Source: Oenanthe sinensis
Taxonomy: Eukaryota; Streptophyta; Magnoliopsida; Apiales; Apiaceae
Assembly (NCBI GenBank): GCA_028671895.1
Contig: JAPMAC010000221.1
Span: 9,424,001 to 9,488,000 of the forward strand
Direction: 5' to 3'
Length of the DNA stretch: 64,000 bases
The position numbers and the translations under genes were made by a program. The number at the start of each line of letters is the position of its first letter. The first letter of the stretch is position 1. Positions 1 to 13,200 of the stretch are shown piece by piece. The notes below the pieces were generated by a model. That model did no database searches. It was not told where the DNA came from and was given only the letters and a program-made list of their open reading frames with translations.

Positions 1-893
1 TAAAATTTTAGATGCTCCAATTATGATGCTGATCAACTCACCATTTTTCCAAAGCACGTGGGACGACCTTTGGCATCTCATTTCTCTGAAAAAGAGCTTT
101 TATTCACTATCTGTGTCTGTTGAGTCATAACCGTTGCAGAAAGCCCCTGCATTAACAAGGTCTGGCGAAGGTCCTGATGTACATAGCCTTACCCTTGTTT
201 TTCATAAAAAAGTTGTTTTGTGGATTGGCATATAGCAAGTCGACACTTGACTATTGTGCCAAGCACTAGTTTGTTGGGTTTTTTGTAATACACCTAAGTA
301 GTTGGCACTGATGTGGAAATCAGATTAATCTATGTTACAGATAAATGTTTCTCTTTCCTTGTCAAGTTTTAACCTTATTTGACCCGCAATAGTCAGGAGA
401 AAGAAAAGATTAGTTAGCTTTTTCAAAAAATGAACTTTATTATCTGTTGTATGGCATGTTTGTTATAATAATAAGCAACTGGAAGAAAGGGTTATACATT
501 GTAATAGGCAACTGGAAGAAAGGATACATTAACGTACATATTACTGAAATATATTAATAATAATAGTTGTTATGAGGTAAAATATTCTGCTGTTGGAAGT
601 GTTCTTTATTCTAATTTGGAGTCGTGATATTTATAAAAATTTAATGGTTCAAGTTTCTCCAGGTCTTTTCTGCGTGAGGTATATGATGGCCAATTGTTTA
701 TAAAGCTAAAGAAAGGCTCTAATTTTCCTGCTCTGGATCCTTGGGTATATCATCTTTCTCAAGCTACCATTCCATTTCAAAACAATATGTTATGTAAAGT
801 TGCAGATCCTTCTCTAATCAACTTTTTCTTGGGCTTGCTGAGCTATGATCAATACTTACTAGTGAATTGTCCTTTTTCTATATCTGTTTCCAG
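1..893. other. intron or upstream part of the lipase gene
   Basis: No exon can be supported here. The first recognisable exon begins at 894 in the middle of a C2 domain, so the coding sequence for the N-terminus, including any chloroplast transit peptide, must lie upstream of the window. The stretch is AT-rich and holds one SINE-like repeat near 110-270. Confidence 0.6.
110..270. repeat. SINE-like dispersed repeat, copy 1
   Basis: This stretch shares an ordered series of short blocks with 11285-11460: a TGTAC(A/G)(T/C)AGCCTT core, then a T-rich part, then GCATATAGCAAGT(C/A)GACACTTG-like sequence and CCAAGCAC. The TGTACGCAGCCTT-type core is typical of tRNA-derived plant SINEs of the Au type. 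Borders are approximate. Confidence 0.45.
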
Positions 894-3800
894 GGAACAA
901 GTGATCCATATGTTGTCATCCAACTAGAAAGTCAAGTGGTAAAGAGCAATGTTAAATGGGGGTTAGTTCTTGGGATGCCTTCCTAACTTCACATTGTGAA
1001 TTAATTTTTACCATTTATGGTCTAATCCAAATATTGCATGCTTTTGTAATTATGCTTTTTTTTTTATTAATTGCGAAGTAACCAACGGTCCCCCTCATTC
1101 GTATGAGTCAACAATCAGACAATAGTATACTGACAAACATTAAACAATTGAGGGTGGAAGGACTCAAAACCGAGACCCCTCCCTAAATTGGGGTCTGATA
1201 CCATGTTAAGGAACCAACTCATCCAAAACCTTAAAGTGTAGGAATGAGGCCTTCATTGGATCACGTACTATATTCAACAATAACGGTGATAGCTAAGTAA
1301 AAAAATAAGTAATTCTTAAATGGTCAAGCAATTCTTTGGAAAATAAGTAAAAAAATATAAGTTTTTGGATAGATAACAACTACTAGCAGCCAGTACATTT
1401 TACGCTTATCCCCAGCTGGAAAAGGTCTGTCTCTGATGTCATAGTTTCTCATGATCTTGATTCATTCATAAAATATTAATCTCTTAATTTCTATATAACA
1501 TAGATAAGAATAATGTAACTGAATGTAGTAATTTGTGAAACTCGATATCAGTTTACCTCTCATGTTTTTCCTATATCCTGAAATATCATCAGCAAGTCTT
1601 TTGCACTCGAAAGTAGATTTATTTTGTATCGACCACTAATTTGTTTTAGGACAAGGGAACCGACATGGAATGAAGAACTTACTCTAAACATCAAGCTGCC
1701 TTCAACCAAGAAAAATCTTCAGGTAATTATGCATATCTTGTTAGTTGTCTGCATTAATATCCTTTAAACCCAGGTGCTAACAAGGCATTAAGTTTTCAAT
1801 CAATGTTCTTAATCTATAATAAAGTTGAAATGACATTTGAACTTTCAGGGAGCATTACACATACCTATTTGTCCTTGAATAGTATCTTAGTTGTTTATCC
1901 ATAGCCATCAGTTAAACATTCTTAATAGTTCTTGCTCTTGATTAGTCTGGAAAGACGAACTGATCTAAACTTAAAATATCAAAATTCTTATAGATCGAAA
2001 GGCAATGATTTTGTTAAAATAATGAAGAGAATTTAAATTATGAGGTAAAAATATTTAGGATTCAACCATCATATGTGACACACAAGGTTATATATTGTTA
2101 TCCTTGCATCAATTTATATAGTTTCCTTCTGTCCAATTAACTATAATATTTGTTCTTTTATAGCACATACCGTTGAATACGTAATTTTGCACACGTAATT
2201 CACTATCCACAGTAAACTAAATAATGGTAAAAAATAGCACCATAAAATCTTAAATTGCAACTATATAGTGTATGTTGTTACAGAAAATATGAAGAACCAT
2301 AGAACTGATTACATGTAAACATCCTATGGTTGATGGCTGAAAATTTCACGGATTTTTTTTCAGTTGCAGCCTAGCCCGAAATATGTTTTCATGTTACATA
2401 TGATAAGATAATTCTTTTAGAAATTGGGTGGGAAATGGGGATTGGATATACGCAAACATCCTCCAATTTTTTCAGAGAAACCCTTTTCTTATTTCCAGTG
2501 AATTATACATATTATTTATTAGGTTTAGTTGGCCTCGTGCTATATATGAACCTTTCCTCATTTTTGAAATGCTACGTTCTTACTCTTTTTTCTTCGGCGA
2601 CCCTTTTAGTCACTATAAACTTGTTTACTAAAAATCCAATCAGAGAGAATGCTGAACATCGTGTATATTCTTCTGCTATATGGGCCTTTTAATAGCCTTA
2701 ACTTACAGGTATAATTAACAGCATATATAGGTTATTTTATATTACTTTCTCTGAGAAACACTTTCTGCTATATTGTTTTAGTTATGCATTATTGTCTTTG
2801 TGTTTGCTAAATATTTAGGTTGCAGCTTGGGATGCAAATCTTGTAACTCCACATAAGCGCATGGGAAATGCTGAAATTAGCTTGGAGTGCTTTTGTGATG
2901 GTAAGAATCTGAATATCACACACATGGATATCTACTTATATCGGTGATGGTCAATTATAAAAAATTTGATGTCATACCTGCACCAAGGCTTGAATCCTCA
3001 ACCTCTTCTTACCAAGAGAAGAGGGGTTTCCACTATTTAGGATACTAGGGAGCAGATGTATATATGCTTGCAAATAAAATAAAATATAGGCATATAATTG
3101 TGTTATTGGCTTAGTACGGTTAAGGGTTTTACTTTATTTACCTTATTGTAGCATCTTTCAATTGTTCAGATGCCCATCTTAGAGTTCCCCAGTCACACGT
3201 GATCAAACACAGGAAATATACAACTATTAATTAGGAGGCACAACTTTTATTTAACTTTAGCAAGACTGATATACAATTTTTTTTGTGCCAGGAAATGTGC
3301 ATGAGGTGATGGTTGATTTGGAAGGAATGGGAGGTGGTGGCCAGATTCAACTGGAGGTGGGCTTTCTAGACTAAACCATTTGTGAAGTAATACTTTGCAT
3401 GATTTTGAAATTCTGAGAAGTCGAATTCTTTAAAAATCTTTATTGCACACATGAAGCTTCCAATTAATATATCCTTGTTAAAGGTGTACAGATTATTTAC
3501 TGGCTTTTCCTAAGACCTTGATCTCAAAATCCTCAGCAAGCTTCCTCCTTAATATATTAAGTTCCCACCACTTGGACACATATCCATGTTGGACACTTTC
3601 AGCGGAGTCCGAGTAACAAAGTCCATAACGTTTATTCTCTTAACCAAAAAAATCAAACCAAACCCTAGGAAATTGCTTTAGTGATGCAGGTAAGTGATCA
3701 AAAAGCCTAAAAAAACAATATGGGAAGAATATAGAAGACAATTAATAGCTCGGCCCAAATATTTTGAATTTGTATATGTTATCTTTTAATTTTGGAAATA

Positions 3801-6800
3801 GTTTGTCTTAGAGATTGACGTGGATTCAGATATTAGTTTTAACTTGATATATATACAAGATGTATCTTCAATTGGAGAGAGAATATTGTTTTTGAGAATC
3901 TAATATTGCGTCAAAATTAGAGTTCTCCTTTGAAAACCCCACACACCCTAATTACACATGCATCATTAAGTCTAGTTTTGGACTTCTGGAATCTACAAAT
4001 TGTTCTTCTGTTAAACTTTCTTTTAAAACCAGTAAGAAGACCTATAAACACCTCTTTATCTAGATTGCTATTTATCGAAAGCATTTCTCACATCTGACGG
4101 ATACAGAGACCAATTGTAGTTGACTTCCAGAGATATGAAACTCCACTTGGATATTTTTTAGCGACTGAAGCAAAAGTTTCACGATAATGTATTCCATAGT
4201 TTTGAGTAAAGCCTTTAGCTACAATTCTGACTTTTTAGCCTTTATCAGATTTGTTTATTATTGTAAGCCTGTAAGGTCCAACCTTGCACCCTATAATCCT
4301 CTTACATTTAGGTTACTCAAGTTATGTTACCCGGACTCTTCATTTTGCCTCGAGTACCCGTGTTGGATACTCAACACTCAGACATGGACACTCGGACTTG
4401 GACACCTGTTTTAGGCAAAAAACATGTACATTTTTCAAAATGTTGCCGAGTCCGATACTTGGACACGTATCCATGTTGAACACTTCTAGCGGAGTCTGAG
4501 GAACAAAGTACTCAACAATCTTTTTACCTTTAGGTGCCTCAATAATCTCTTAAGTTCTTTAAAGGTTTTTATCTTTACAAAAACTGCTAATTTCTATTGT
4601 TGGTTGCCCAATGCTTCATGAATATACATGGGAGCAAGAACTTTTAGAATATTAGTAGAAAATGCTCCATCTTTCAATTAGGTGGTCATAACTTATGTGT
4701 AATGCAATGGTCGCAAGTTCGATTAGACTATATATAGAATTTGGAAAGAAAAAGGTACCTTTCAATTATTTGTAGTGTGTTTATGTGAGGTGTCTTTTGA
4801 AGCTTGTAGTAAAATGACCAAGTAATTTTTTTTCTAAGAACAATTATCTCGGAACAAACCATAGCTTGCTTTATTTTGGTTACTTTTTGTTTGTAGCCTT
4901 TCCTTTACTAACACACCAATATCGTAGTTCACAATTGTTGCTTCACTTTCCCAAATTCTCAATCAAGAGAATAGTCAATTATTATGCCAGGTAAATACTC
5001 TACAATTTTCCAAAAAAATTGGGATCTATTAAAATGTGCCAACATTTTGTGAAGGGATTAAATAATCTATACCCTTTTTTTCAGTAACCCAAACACGGAT
5101 TTAAATATCTTTTAGGATGAAATATAAATATTTTATAATTTTTTAAAATCTACTGTAAAATTATAATTTATCTGGGTTAGAATTTAAATTCAGATATAAA
5201 TGTTATTGAGATGTTACTTATTATATTTTCATAAAATATATGTATGCATACATTTAGTGGGGTCAACTTCCCCTGCCAATTACAGGCCGTCTACATTTGT
5301 AAATAGTGTGTGTTGGAGATACTTGAGTAAATTAAGAAGCATAAATTGCTTTGAGGCATGATGAATTAGCGTCTCTTTAAGTATATTTTTTCACCCTATT
5401 TTTCAAATAATTTTCCGTGAGGTTAATAGTAAGTGAACTTATGCCTAAAGGATACAACATATATATAATTACGAATTAAAAAATCAAAGTTTAGGTTAAT
5501 TAATTATAAACTCGTATAGTTTAGTTTCTTACAATAAATAAATGTAGAGTAGATTAATTAGGAAAAAAATGCAGAGTAGATTTTTTTTACTCTTGTGTAA
5601 TAAAATATGTTTGGCTTTTATATCAAAGTGGCCACTAATTGCACTCAAATCTCTCACTTAGGCCACTCATCTAAACGGGGTCTCATTTAAACCACTAAAA
5701 TGCACTATATATCACGCCGTTAACGGGCGATCTACAATTTGACGGAAATGATTAAAAATTTAAAAATTCCGTTAGAATATAAACCAATGGCTCTTATTTT
5801 TGACATTTTCATCCACATTTCACCCACATTAGATCAGGATGATAACCTACCATTTGTTAGAAGGATGGAGCACTAGGTTCAAAATCATTGGAATGTGGGC
5901 GCAACGTGGATGTACATGTCAGGAATAAGAACCTTTGATTTATAATATAACAAAAAATTGAAATTTTTAACATTTTCCAATAAATCGTAGGTTGCCCATT
6001 AACAACCTAATATATATGTGCATTTTAGTGGTTTAAATGAGACCCCGTTGAACAAGTGGCCTAAGTGAGAGATTTGATTGCAATGAGTGGTCACTTTGAT
6101 ATAAAACCCAAATATATTTTAGCACTCGTAGATTTTCAAATGAAACTCCTATGACTCAAATAACCTTCATTATTTTAATGATTTAAAATAACAAAGTCCA
6201 ACAATCCCCACTTCTGTCACTTTAAAGCAATAAAATCACATAATCCAAACAAACTACTATACATGATAAGGTTATCATTCGATTTAGATCCCGTTTAGCA
6301 TTGTTTTTTCCAGTTCCAGATATCAGCTTTCGCAGCTTTTCAGCTGAATGCCTGAATGCTATGTGTGGCAACACCATAACTGCTTTATTAAAACCGAATG
6401 GGTATTGCTTTTTTCAAATAATTGTTACATTAAATCTTAATAAACATTTTTTTTAATTCTCCTATCCGTGGTACAGGTCAAGTATAGGAGTTTCGATGAT
6501 GCAGTAGAAGAAGAGACTTGGTGGAGTATTCCCCTTGTCACGGAATTTTTTCGGAAAGGTGGTTTTGACTCTGCTTTGAGAAATGCTGTTGGCTCAGATA
6601 CCGTGCAAGCACGTCAATTTGTGCAGAATGTATTTGGTCAGTTAGAGTCTCTTAACTTACCAGATAACTTGGACAAACTTCGATCAGAAAGCAACGAAAC
6701 GTCTAGAAATTCTATTATTGACAACGGCATGCCTTCACAACTGGAGAGTAGATCAGAATTACCAGCAGATGACTCAAGCTATAAGGAAGATAATAGTCTA

Positions 6801-9800
6801 CCAAAGTCTCACCCTGACAATGTTAATATCGATAATGGGCAACCCACTTCAATAGTTTCGCTAGATAATGAGGCCTCCTTACCGTCAGACAGAGATTTTT
6901 GGAGGAATTTGTCTGACATTGTTAATGAAAATGTTGTTCAGAAACTTGGACTTCCTATTCCTGAGAACATGAAGTGGGACAAGTTTGAACTGCTAGACAT
7001 TGTGAATGAAAATGTCATTCAGAAACTTGGGATTCCGATTCCTGAAAATATGAAGTGGGACAGTTTTGAACTATTAGATCTTATAGGTCTACAGTCCCAA
7101 AAAATTGCAGAAACAGCTTATGTAGAATCTGGCCTTGCAACTGCAAAAGGTCAGGATGTTTCTGACAATAATGCTGTAACTGGCCACCTAACTATGAGTG
7201 ATGTTCAGTCCTCATTAATAGATATTAAGAAGATGACACAAGACATATTATCCCAAACTGACTCCATTTTAGGGGGTTTGATGGTTCTTAATGCAACGGC
7301 ATCTGAAATAGACAGTGAAGCACAACGTTCAGGAAAGGTTAGTACAGAAAATGATGATCCTACCAAAGTAGATGACGATTCTGAGCATTCCAAGGAAGAA
7401 AACTTCTCAGGTCCTCTGGATGTGCCAATATTGGATGATCAAAGAGCCGCGGAAATGAAAGAACTATTTTCAACCGCAGAAAGTGCTATGGAGGCATGGG
7501 CATTGCTGGCAACTTCATTGGGTCACTCTAGTTTTGTTAAATCCGAGTTTGAAAAAATATGTTTCTTAGATAACGAGACCACAGATACTCAGGTGAATAA
7601 GATTGTAATTCATCCTTTAGGAGTCTTTTATCATTTCTTGACATAGCGATTACCTCATAAAATTCCTTTCCGAGAACAAAACTGAAGACAGAGAACATTT
7701 TCTGATAGCACCTTATATTTGTGTCGATAACTCATAAGCGCTGCAGGTTGCAATATGGCGTGACTCGAGTCGAAAAAGATTAGTGATTGCTTTCAGAGGA
7801 ACAGAACAAGTAGGTCATTTCTATTCTTACAAGTAAGGCAATATAAAATAATCAGTTTAAATTGCTAAATTGCTAATTTAAACAGGCAAGGTGGAAGGAC
7901 TTGCGGACAGATTTAATGCTAGTTCCTACAGGGTAAAAGTATACTTACTTTTAAGATATGTTTTGGTGGCTGACAAAAGTTTCATATTGATATTTCTTTC
8001 TATGTTATTCATTTGTTGTGGTCCCCTGGAACAAAATCTTTGATTCCTTTTATTATGTACATTCCCCAGTAGTCCCCACAAGTTAATTTCCATATCAATC
8101 TTCGCCTTCTTGGTTATGCAATTGTACTGCTCTTCCATGATAGCCCTCGAACAACAATCATCTAGATTAGGTTGTTAAATCTTGCATCCAATTAAAACAT
8201 TGATAAAGGAAAACTTCTAAATAGTATTGATGTTCTCCTTTATAAATAAATTCCCCCCCCCTCCCCATCATGATCACACATCTACTCCTGTGTGTAATAA
8301 ATCTTAAAAAAATTCTATTCCTATGTGTGGATTCTATTAAAATCTCCCCCCTTCAGATCACCTCTACTTTCCTCTGCCGCAACTCATGATCCACTTGAGA
8401 CAAGCAATGTTTAGTGCAACCCTACTAAGTTCTTTTTTTCTTGCGTATATCAATATTTTATACACTTACTTTCATCAGAAATCACTATTTTTGCAAGTTT
8501 ATGATAATTGATAATTGATAATATGATATGTTAGAAGAAGCTACCACCAAAGTTTCCAATCTAGAAATACTTTCCTTTTGATAAATAGAGATGACAGATG
8601 AATGGAAAATAGTTCTACCGGTTGAACATTTTTCAAAATTTTTAACTACACTGTCATACTTCTTGCAGTGCTTATATATTAAATAGGGAGAAGAGTCTGT
8701 GTATTTTTTATGCTACTGTAGGCATATTTGAAGCACTAAATATACATGTGGACTATTTCTAGTTCAGACAGCATGAAGAATATGATCAGTGCTAAGCTCC
8801 TTACTATCTCTGTCTACTCTATTGACAGGCTTAATCCAGAAAGGATTGGTGGTGATTTTAAGAAAGAAGTTCAAGTATGATTTGATTTTGTTAAGGTTTT
8901 TTCTAAAGTTCACAAGGCCTTTAGGGTCAAAGGATGCAACGAGCAGTAATATTTACTGAATTTTCATGGTTTTCAATAATTACAAACCATTTCTATGCTT
9001 TTACAGGTTCACAGTGGATTTCTGAGTGCATATGATTCAGTCAGGACCAGGATCTTATCTCTTATTAAATTGGCAACGGGCTACATGTATGTTGTGATTA
9101 TGCATCTGTTTTGTAAAAACCCTGAACAGGCTATCACAAACACCTTAGCTATCACTTTTATTTACGTATGCTTCGTGCCACATCAATTGCAATAGTATTT
9201 GCTTGAATCACTTTCTAAGTGTGCTGAAACCTTTTTAGAGAATATACGATTATGAGTTCAAGGCGAAGTTGATTGAGCAATTATTATTACATGTTGAATT
9301 TAGCTTCTATTTGATGGAGGAAATTGTTTCCAAGTGTGTTTTTTAATTTGGACTCATGAAGGAGTTGAGTTGGCCCCCACTGGTTAGGTTCCCAAAGCAT
9401 GACCTCTGGTCATGGGTTCAACTCCTTATCTAGTATGCCGGGGGTCAGTTTTTGGAAACACAGCCTCTCTACTCTCTTGGGTAGAGCTAAGCTGTGTACA
9501 TCCTACCCTTCCCAGAGCCCGCTCTAAGTGGGATAACTAGATATGTCCCTTTTCTTAATATGGATATATGGCCAGATATGAGAACTTTATAGAAATCTAG
9601 ATTTTGTTTTTGAAACTAAAAATAGGAAAATCATTTTTATCTTTGGTCTCAGTTTGCTAGATGAAAGACAACAAATTAACAAAAGAAGCAAATTCTTTCA
9701 AACTTCTACTGCAGGATATAAAAATTTATCATTTTTTCTCGCAGGTATGACGGTGACGAACAGCTGTCCAAGTGGCATGTTTATGTGACTGGTCATAGTT

Positions 9801-10204
9801 TAGGTGGTGCATTAGCTACCCTACTTGCTCTTGAGTTATCTTCCAGCCAACTAGTTAAGTGAGTGCTCATTTCTTATGATAAAAATTTATTTTGTTATTT
9901 ATGGTCGTAGCTTTATTCCATGCTCACTAAATGTTTAATAGTGTAACCCAAAATATTCCTGCATAAATTTATTGGTCTATGGGGGATATAAATATATAAT
10001 GGGCCATCATATATGTAAAGTTAATTGTAATTATGGGTGGATAAAGCGACTAAGCTGATATCAGATCTGCTATTATATTAACGTGATTGCTTGCACTATA
10101 AATAAATTGAAGCATTCACCATTGTGTGTTCTCTGAGAAGATTATAGTTAACATGCACAGAAAGAAAACAGTTTTTTAATGGATTTCAGGTCAACCAAAA
10201 CATA

Positions 10205-10247
<43 letters not shown>

Positions 10248-13200
10248 TTGCAAACTAAAACTTGGATTTCAGATACACATGCACTGTATGCACGAGCCCT
10301 AGGCACACATTGTAGTTTTATAGAGAACAATATTTTGGAATTTCTCAAATGAACATGATATTTAGCATAACCAAAATTCCAAATATCACTATGCTATTTA
10401 TCTGATGCTGCATTACGGATGCTATAATCACATCTACAGCTCTACATGTTGGCTAACTACTGTATGCTACTACAACTGTGTTTAGGCGTGGAAATATTTC
10501 TGTAACTATGTATAATTTTGGATCACCAAGAGTTGGAAACAGAAATTTTGCAGACGTTTACAACCAGGTAATCAGTGTTTGTCATTGATAATGAGTTTGA
10601 TGAATTTTTTTAATCTAATGAGTATATGAAACTTTTACGTGAAAAACTGTACACAAGAGCGTTTATATAGGATTTTTGCAGTATTTATGCCAAGTATATC
10701 AGTTGTGCATGTAACATCCCAGTCTCACATATCGAGTCATGTGGGGCACTTTGTTCAGTTTATAAGAAAGGGTAATACTACCAAGTCCAACAAATCATAA
10801 TTCTTTGGGGGTCTGTCACAGGATTGTGGATTCACTAAGTTGTTTTATTTGGGCCAGTGCACTTTCAGCTTATTTCAGATTCGAACTCAAACTCGGGACT
10901 TGACCCAATTTTTAAAAAGACTTGGGATTAGACCAAGGTTTCCACTGTGCCTCAGTCAAGAAATATTAGTATTCAGTGTTCTAACAATCTTCCGGTCTTT
11001 ATGTCCCCACCTCCGGTAACTTAAAATGCAACAACTTGAGGGGGATTAGACCCAGGTTTTCAAGTCTTTATGTCCCCCAGTAACTTAAAATGCAACAACT
11101 TGAGTAATCAACAAGCTCACCACAGGACCCCAAAAGATCATGATTTGTTGATGCATTTAATAGTAATACTCTACCTTATGTACTCAACTAAAGTTTCCAC
11201 ATGCTTCGATGTGGGACTGGGGTGTTACTAATAAACCCAGTAGTAACATTTAGAGCATTCATTTTATAAATAAGGGGTCTAAAACTTAAATTAAGGTCAT
11301 AACCAATGCGCAAGGTTCTTGCATCAACACTCACGAGGGTCAAGGCCCACATGTACGCAGCCTTGCCCTTATTTTTCTTTAAAATGTTTCCATGGATTCC
11401 AGCCCGTAATTTGGCGGATAGCAAGTAGACACTTGTTCATTGCGACCCAAGCACGACCTTTAGCAAAGATTAAATATTTGAATCTTCTAAAAGAAAGATT
11501 TTCTTTCACAGATAAAAATATATCTTGGTACTCATATTTATACATTTTTAGTTTATCAGGCCCGAAAATTATCATTTAAGGCACTAGTTTGCAGAACTGA
11601 GGGCTCGAGTCATGTATCAATAGGTTTGCTAGCCATCTAGCTGCAAATAATTCATTTTTCTCAGGATTATGCTAAGTCTCCTTTCAGCCAGGATATCGAG
11701 AAATTTGCAAGTTCCAAAATCGTCTATGCACTCGCCTCTGTAATTGTTTTCTTCCTTCAAGATTATTGAACAGAGGTGTTTTCGGAAGTTCACAATACTA
11801 TCTAGAAAAGTGTTTGCGAATATTGAACATGATGGTTTAACATTATGAACCTTTGCACTGTAGTACTTAATTATATTAGTCCTTCTGATTGCACAAATTA
11901 CAATTTATTTTTAATTGATGTCTAAGTTCCGAAAGCTACAAATTTTGCGACTTGACTTCATCTTCTAATGAAAGTATTAAAATTTGAAACTTAGCTTTTG
12001 CTAATATGTATCAAACACATTTTGCAAATATAAAATGTGGAATCAGAAAAAGCGTACCAAGTATGTAAAGGTGAGTTGAACAACATTACTTAGTGTTGCC
12101 AATCTTGTATGATATAGACATAATATATAATTGTTGTATATATGAAACAATACAGAATACATGACACACATATGAATGGATACAATTCATATACATAATA
12201 GTTAATTCATATAATACAGCATAACAATAAAATCATGCAATTACAGAATTAAATACAATTAAGGAGAAGGGTTTAAGAAAACAAACAGAGATTAGATTTA
12301 ATCTCGAGTCCAGAAAATCTGTCTCATTAAAGCAGTTTCGCCCATCACCGTCTGTGCATAGCGACCTGCCTCCCAGGATAAAACGAGATACAGTACCACC
12401 GATAAATTGACGATACTCTCAACGAACTTGAACTGAGTTAGAAACTATCACCGGAATATTTTGAACTTTAAAACTGAAGAGATTAAAATTATAGAGAAGA
12501 CTATAAGAAAAACCAAGGAATAGGTTTGTACTACTCTCGATGTGGTACACTTCTCAAATACCACTTTAAAGGGTTATAATTTGGAACATCAGTTTTCATT
12601 CACCCTTTATCCATTTTGAGCGTGTAAATATGCGTTGAAATTCACTCACAGAGTAGAATACGATCCAACAAATACACAACAATAACATATAGAGTTTGCC
12701 ACTCAAATTGAGTCTTAAAATGGTTCACAACTTAGTCTAAAATACTATGTTTATCCAATACTTAGGGGGACAAAAGAAACGAACAATATAATGCTCCTAT
12801 TCACATTTTTTAATGAACGATTGTCTGTTAATGCAATTAGGTACTCTACATTCTATTGGAAGTTTTCACCTACTGAAGACTGAGTGCTTCTCAAGTGAAT
12901 TTTAAAGAATCTTTGCTTCTATTGCAGAAAGTCAAAGACAGCTGGAGAGTCATAAACCGTAGAGATATTATACCTACAATCCCACGTTTAATGGGTTATT
13001 GCCATGTCGCTCAACCTATATATCTTGCAACTGGATATATGAAAAGTGCATTGGTGGGTAGTTTGCTTTAAACTAGTCTTTAATTATTCATTATTCATTT
13101 GTAAACCTCCTACAAGCTGCCATCATATCCTTTACTGAAAAGTTTACTGCAACATGCATTCTGAAATTCCATCTATGAGGAAATCTGCACGAGTGTTCAG

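Noticed and set aside
694..927. 77-codon plus-strand ORF overlapping the first exon
   Set aside because: The supported C2-domain exon (894-961) is read in another frame; the ORF has no family features and runs through an intron acceptor.
10148..10348. ORF with Cys-Val and Arg-Glu runs
   Set aside because: Translation of the CT/CA microsatellite inside an intron.
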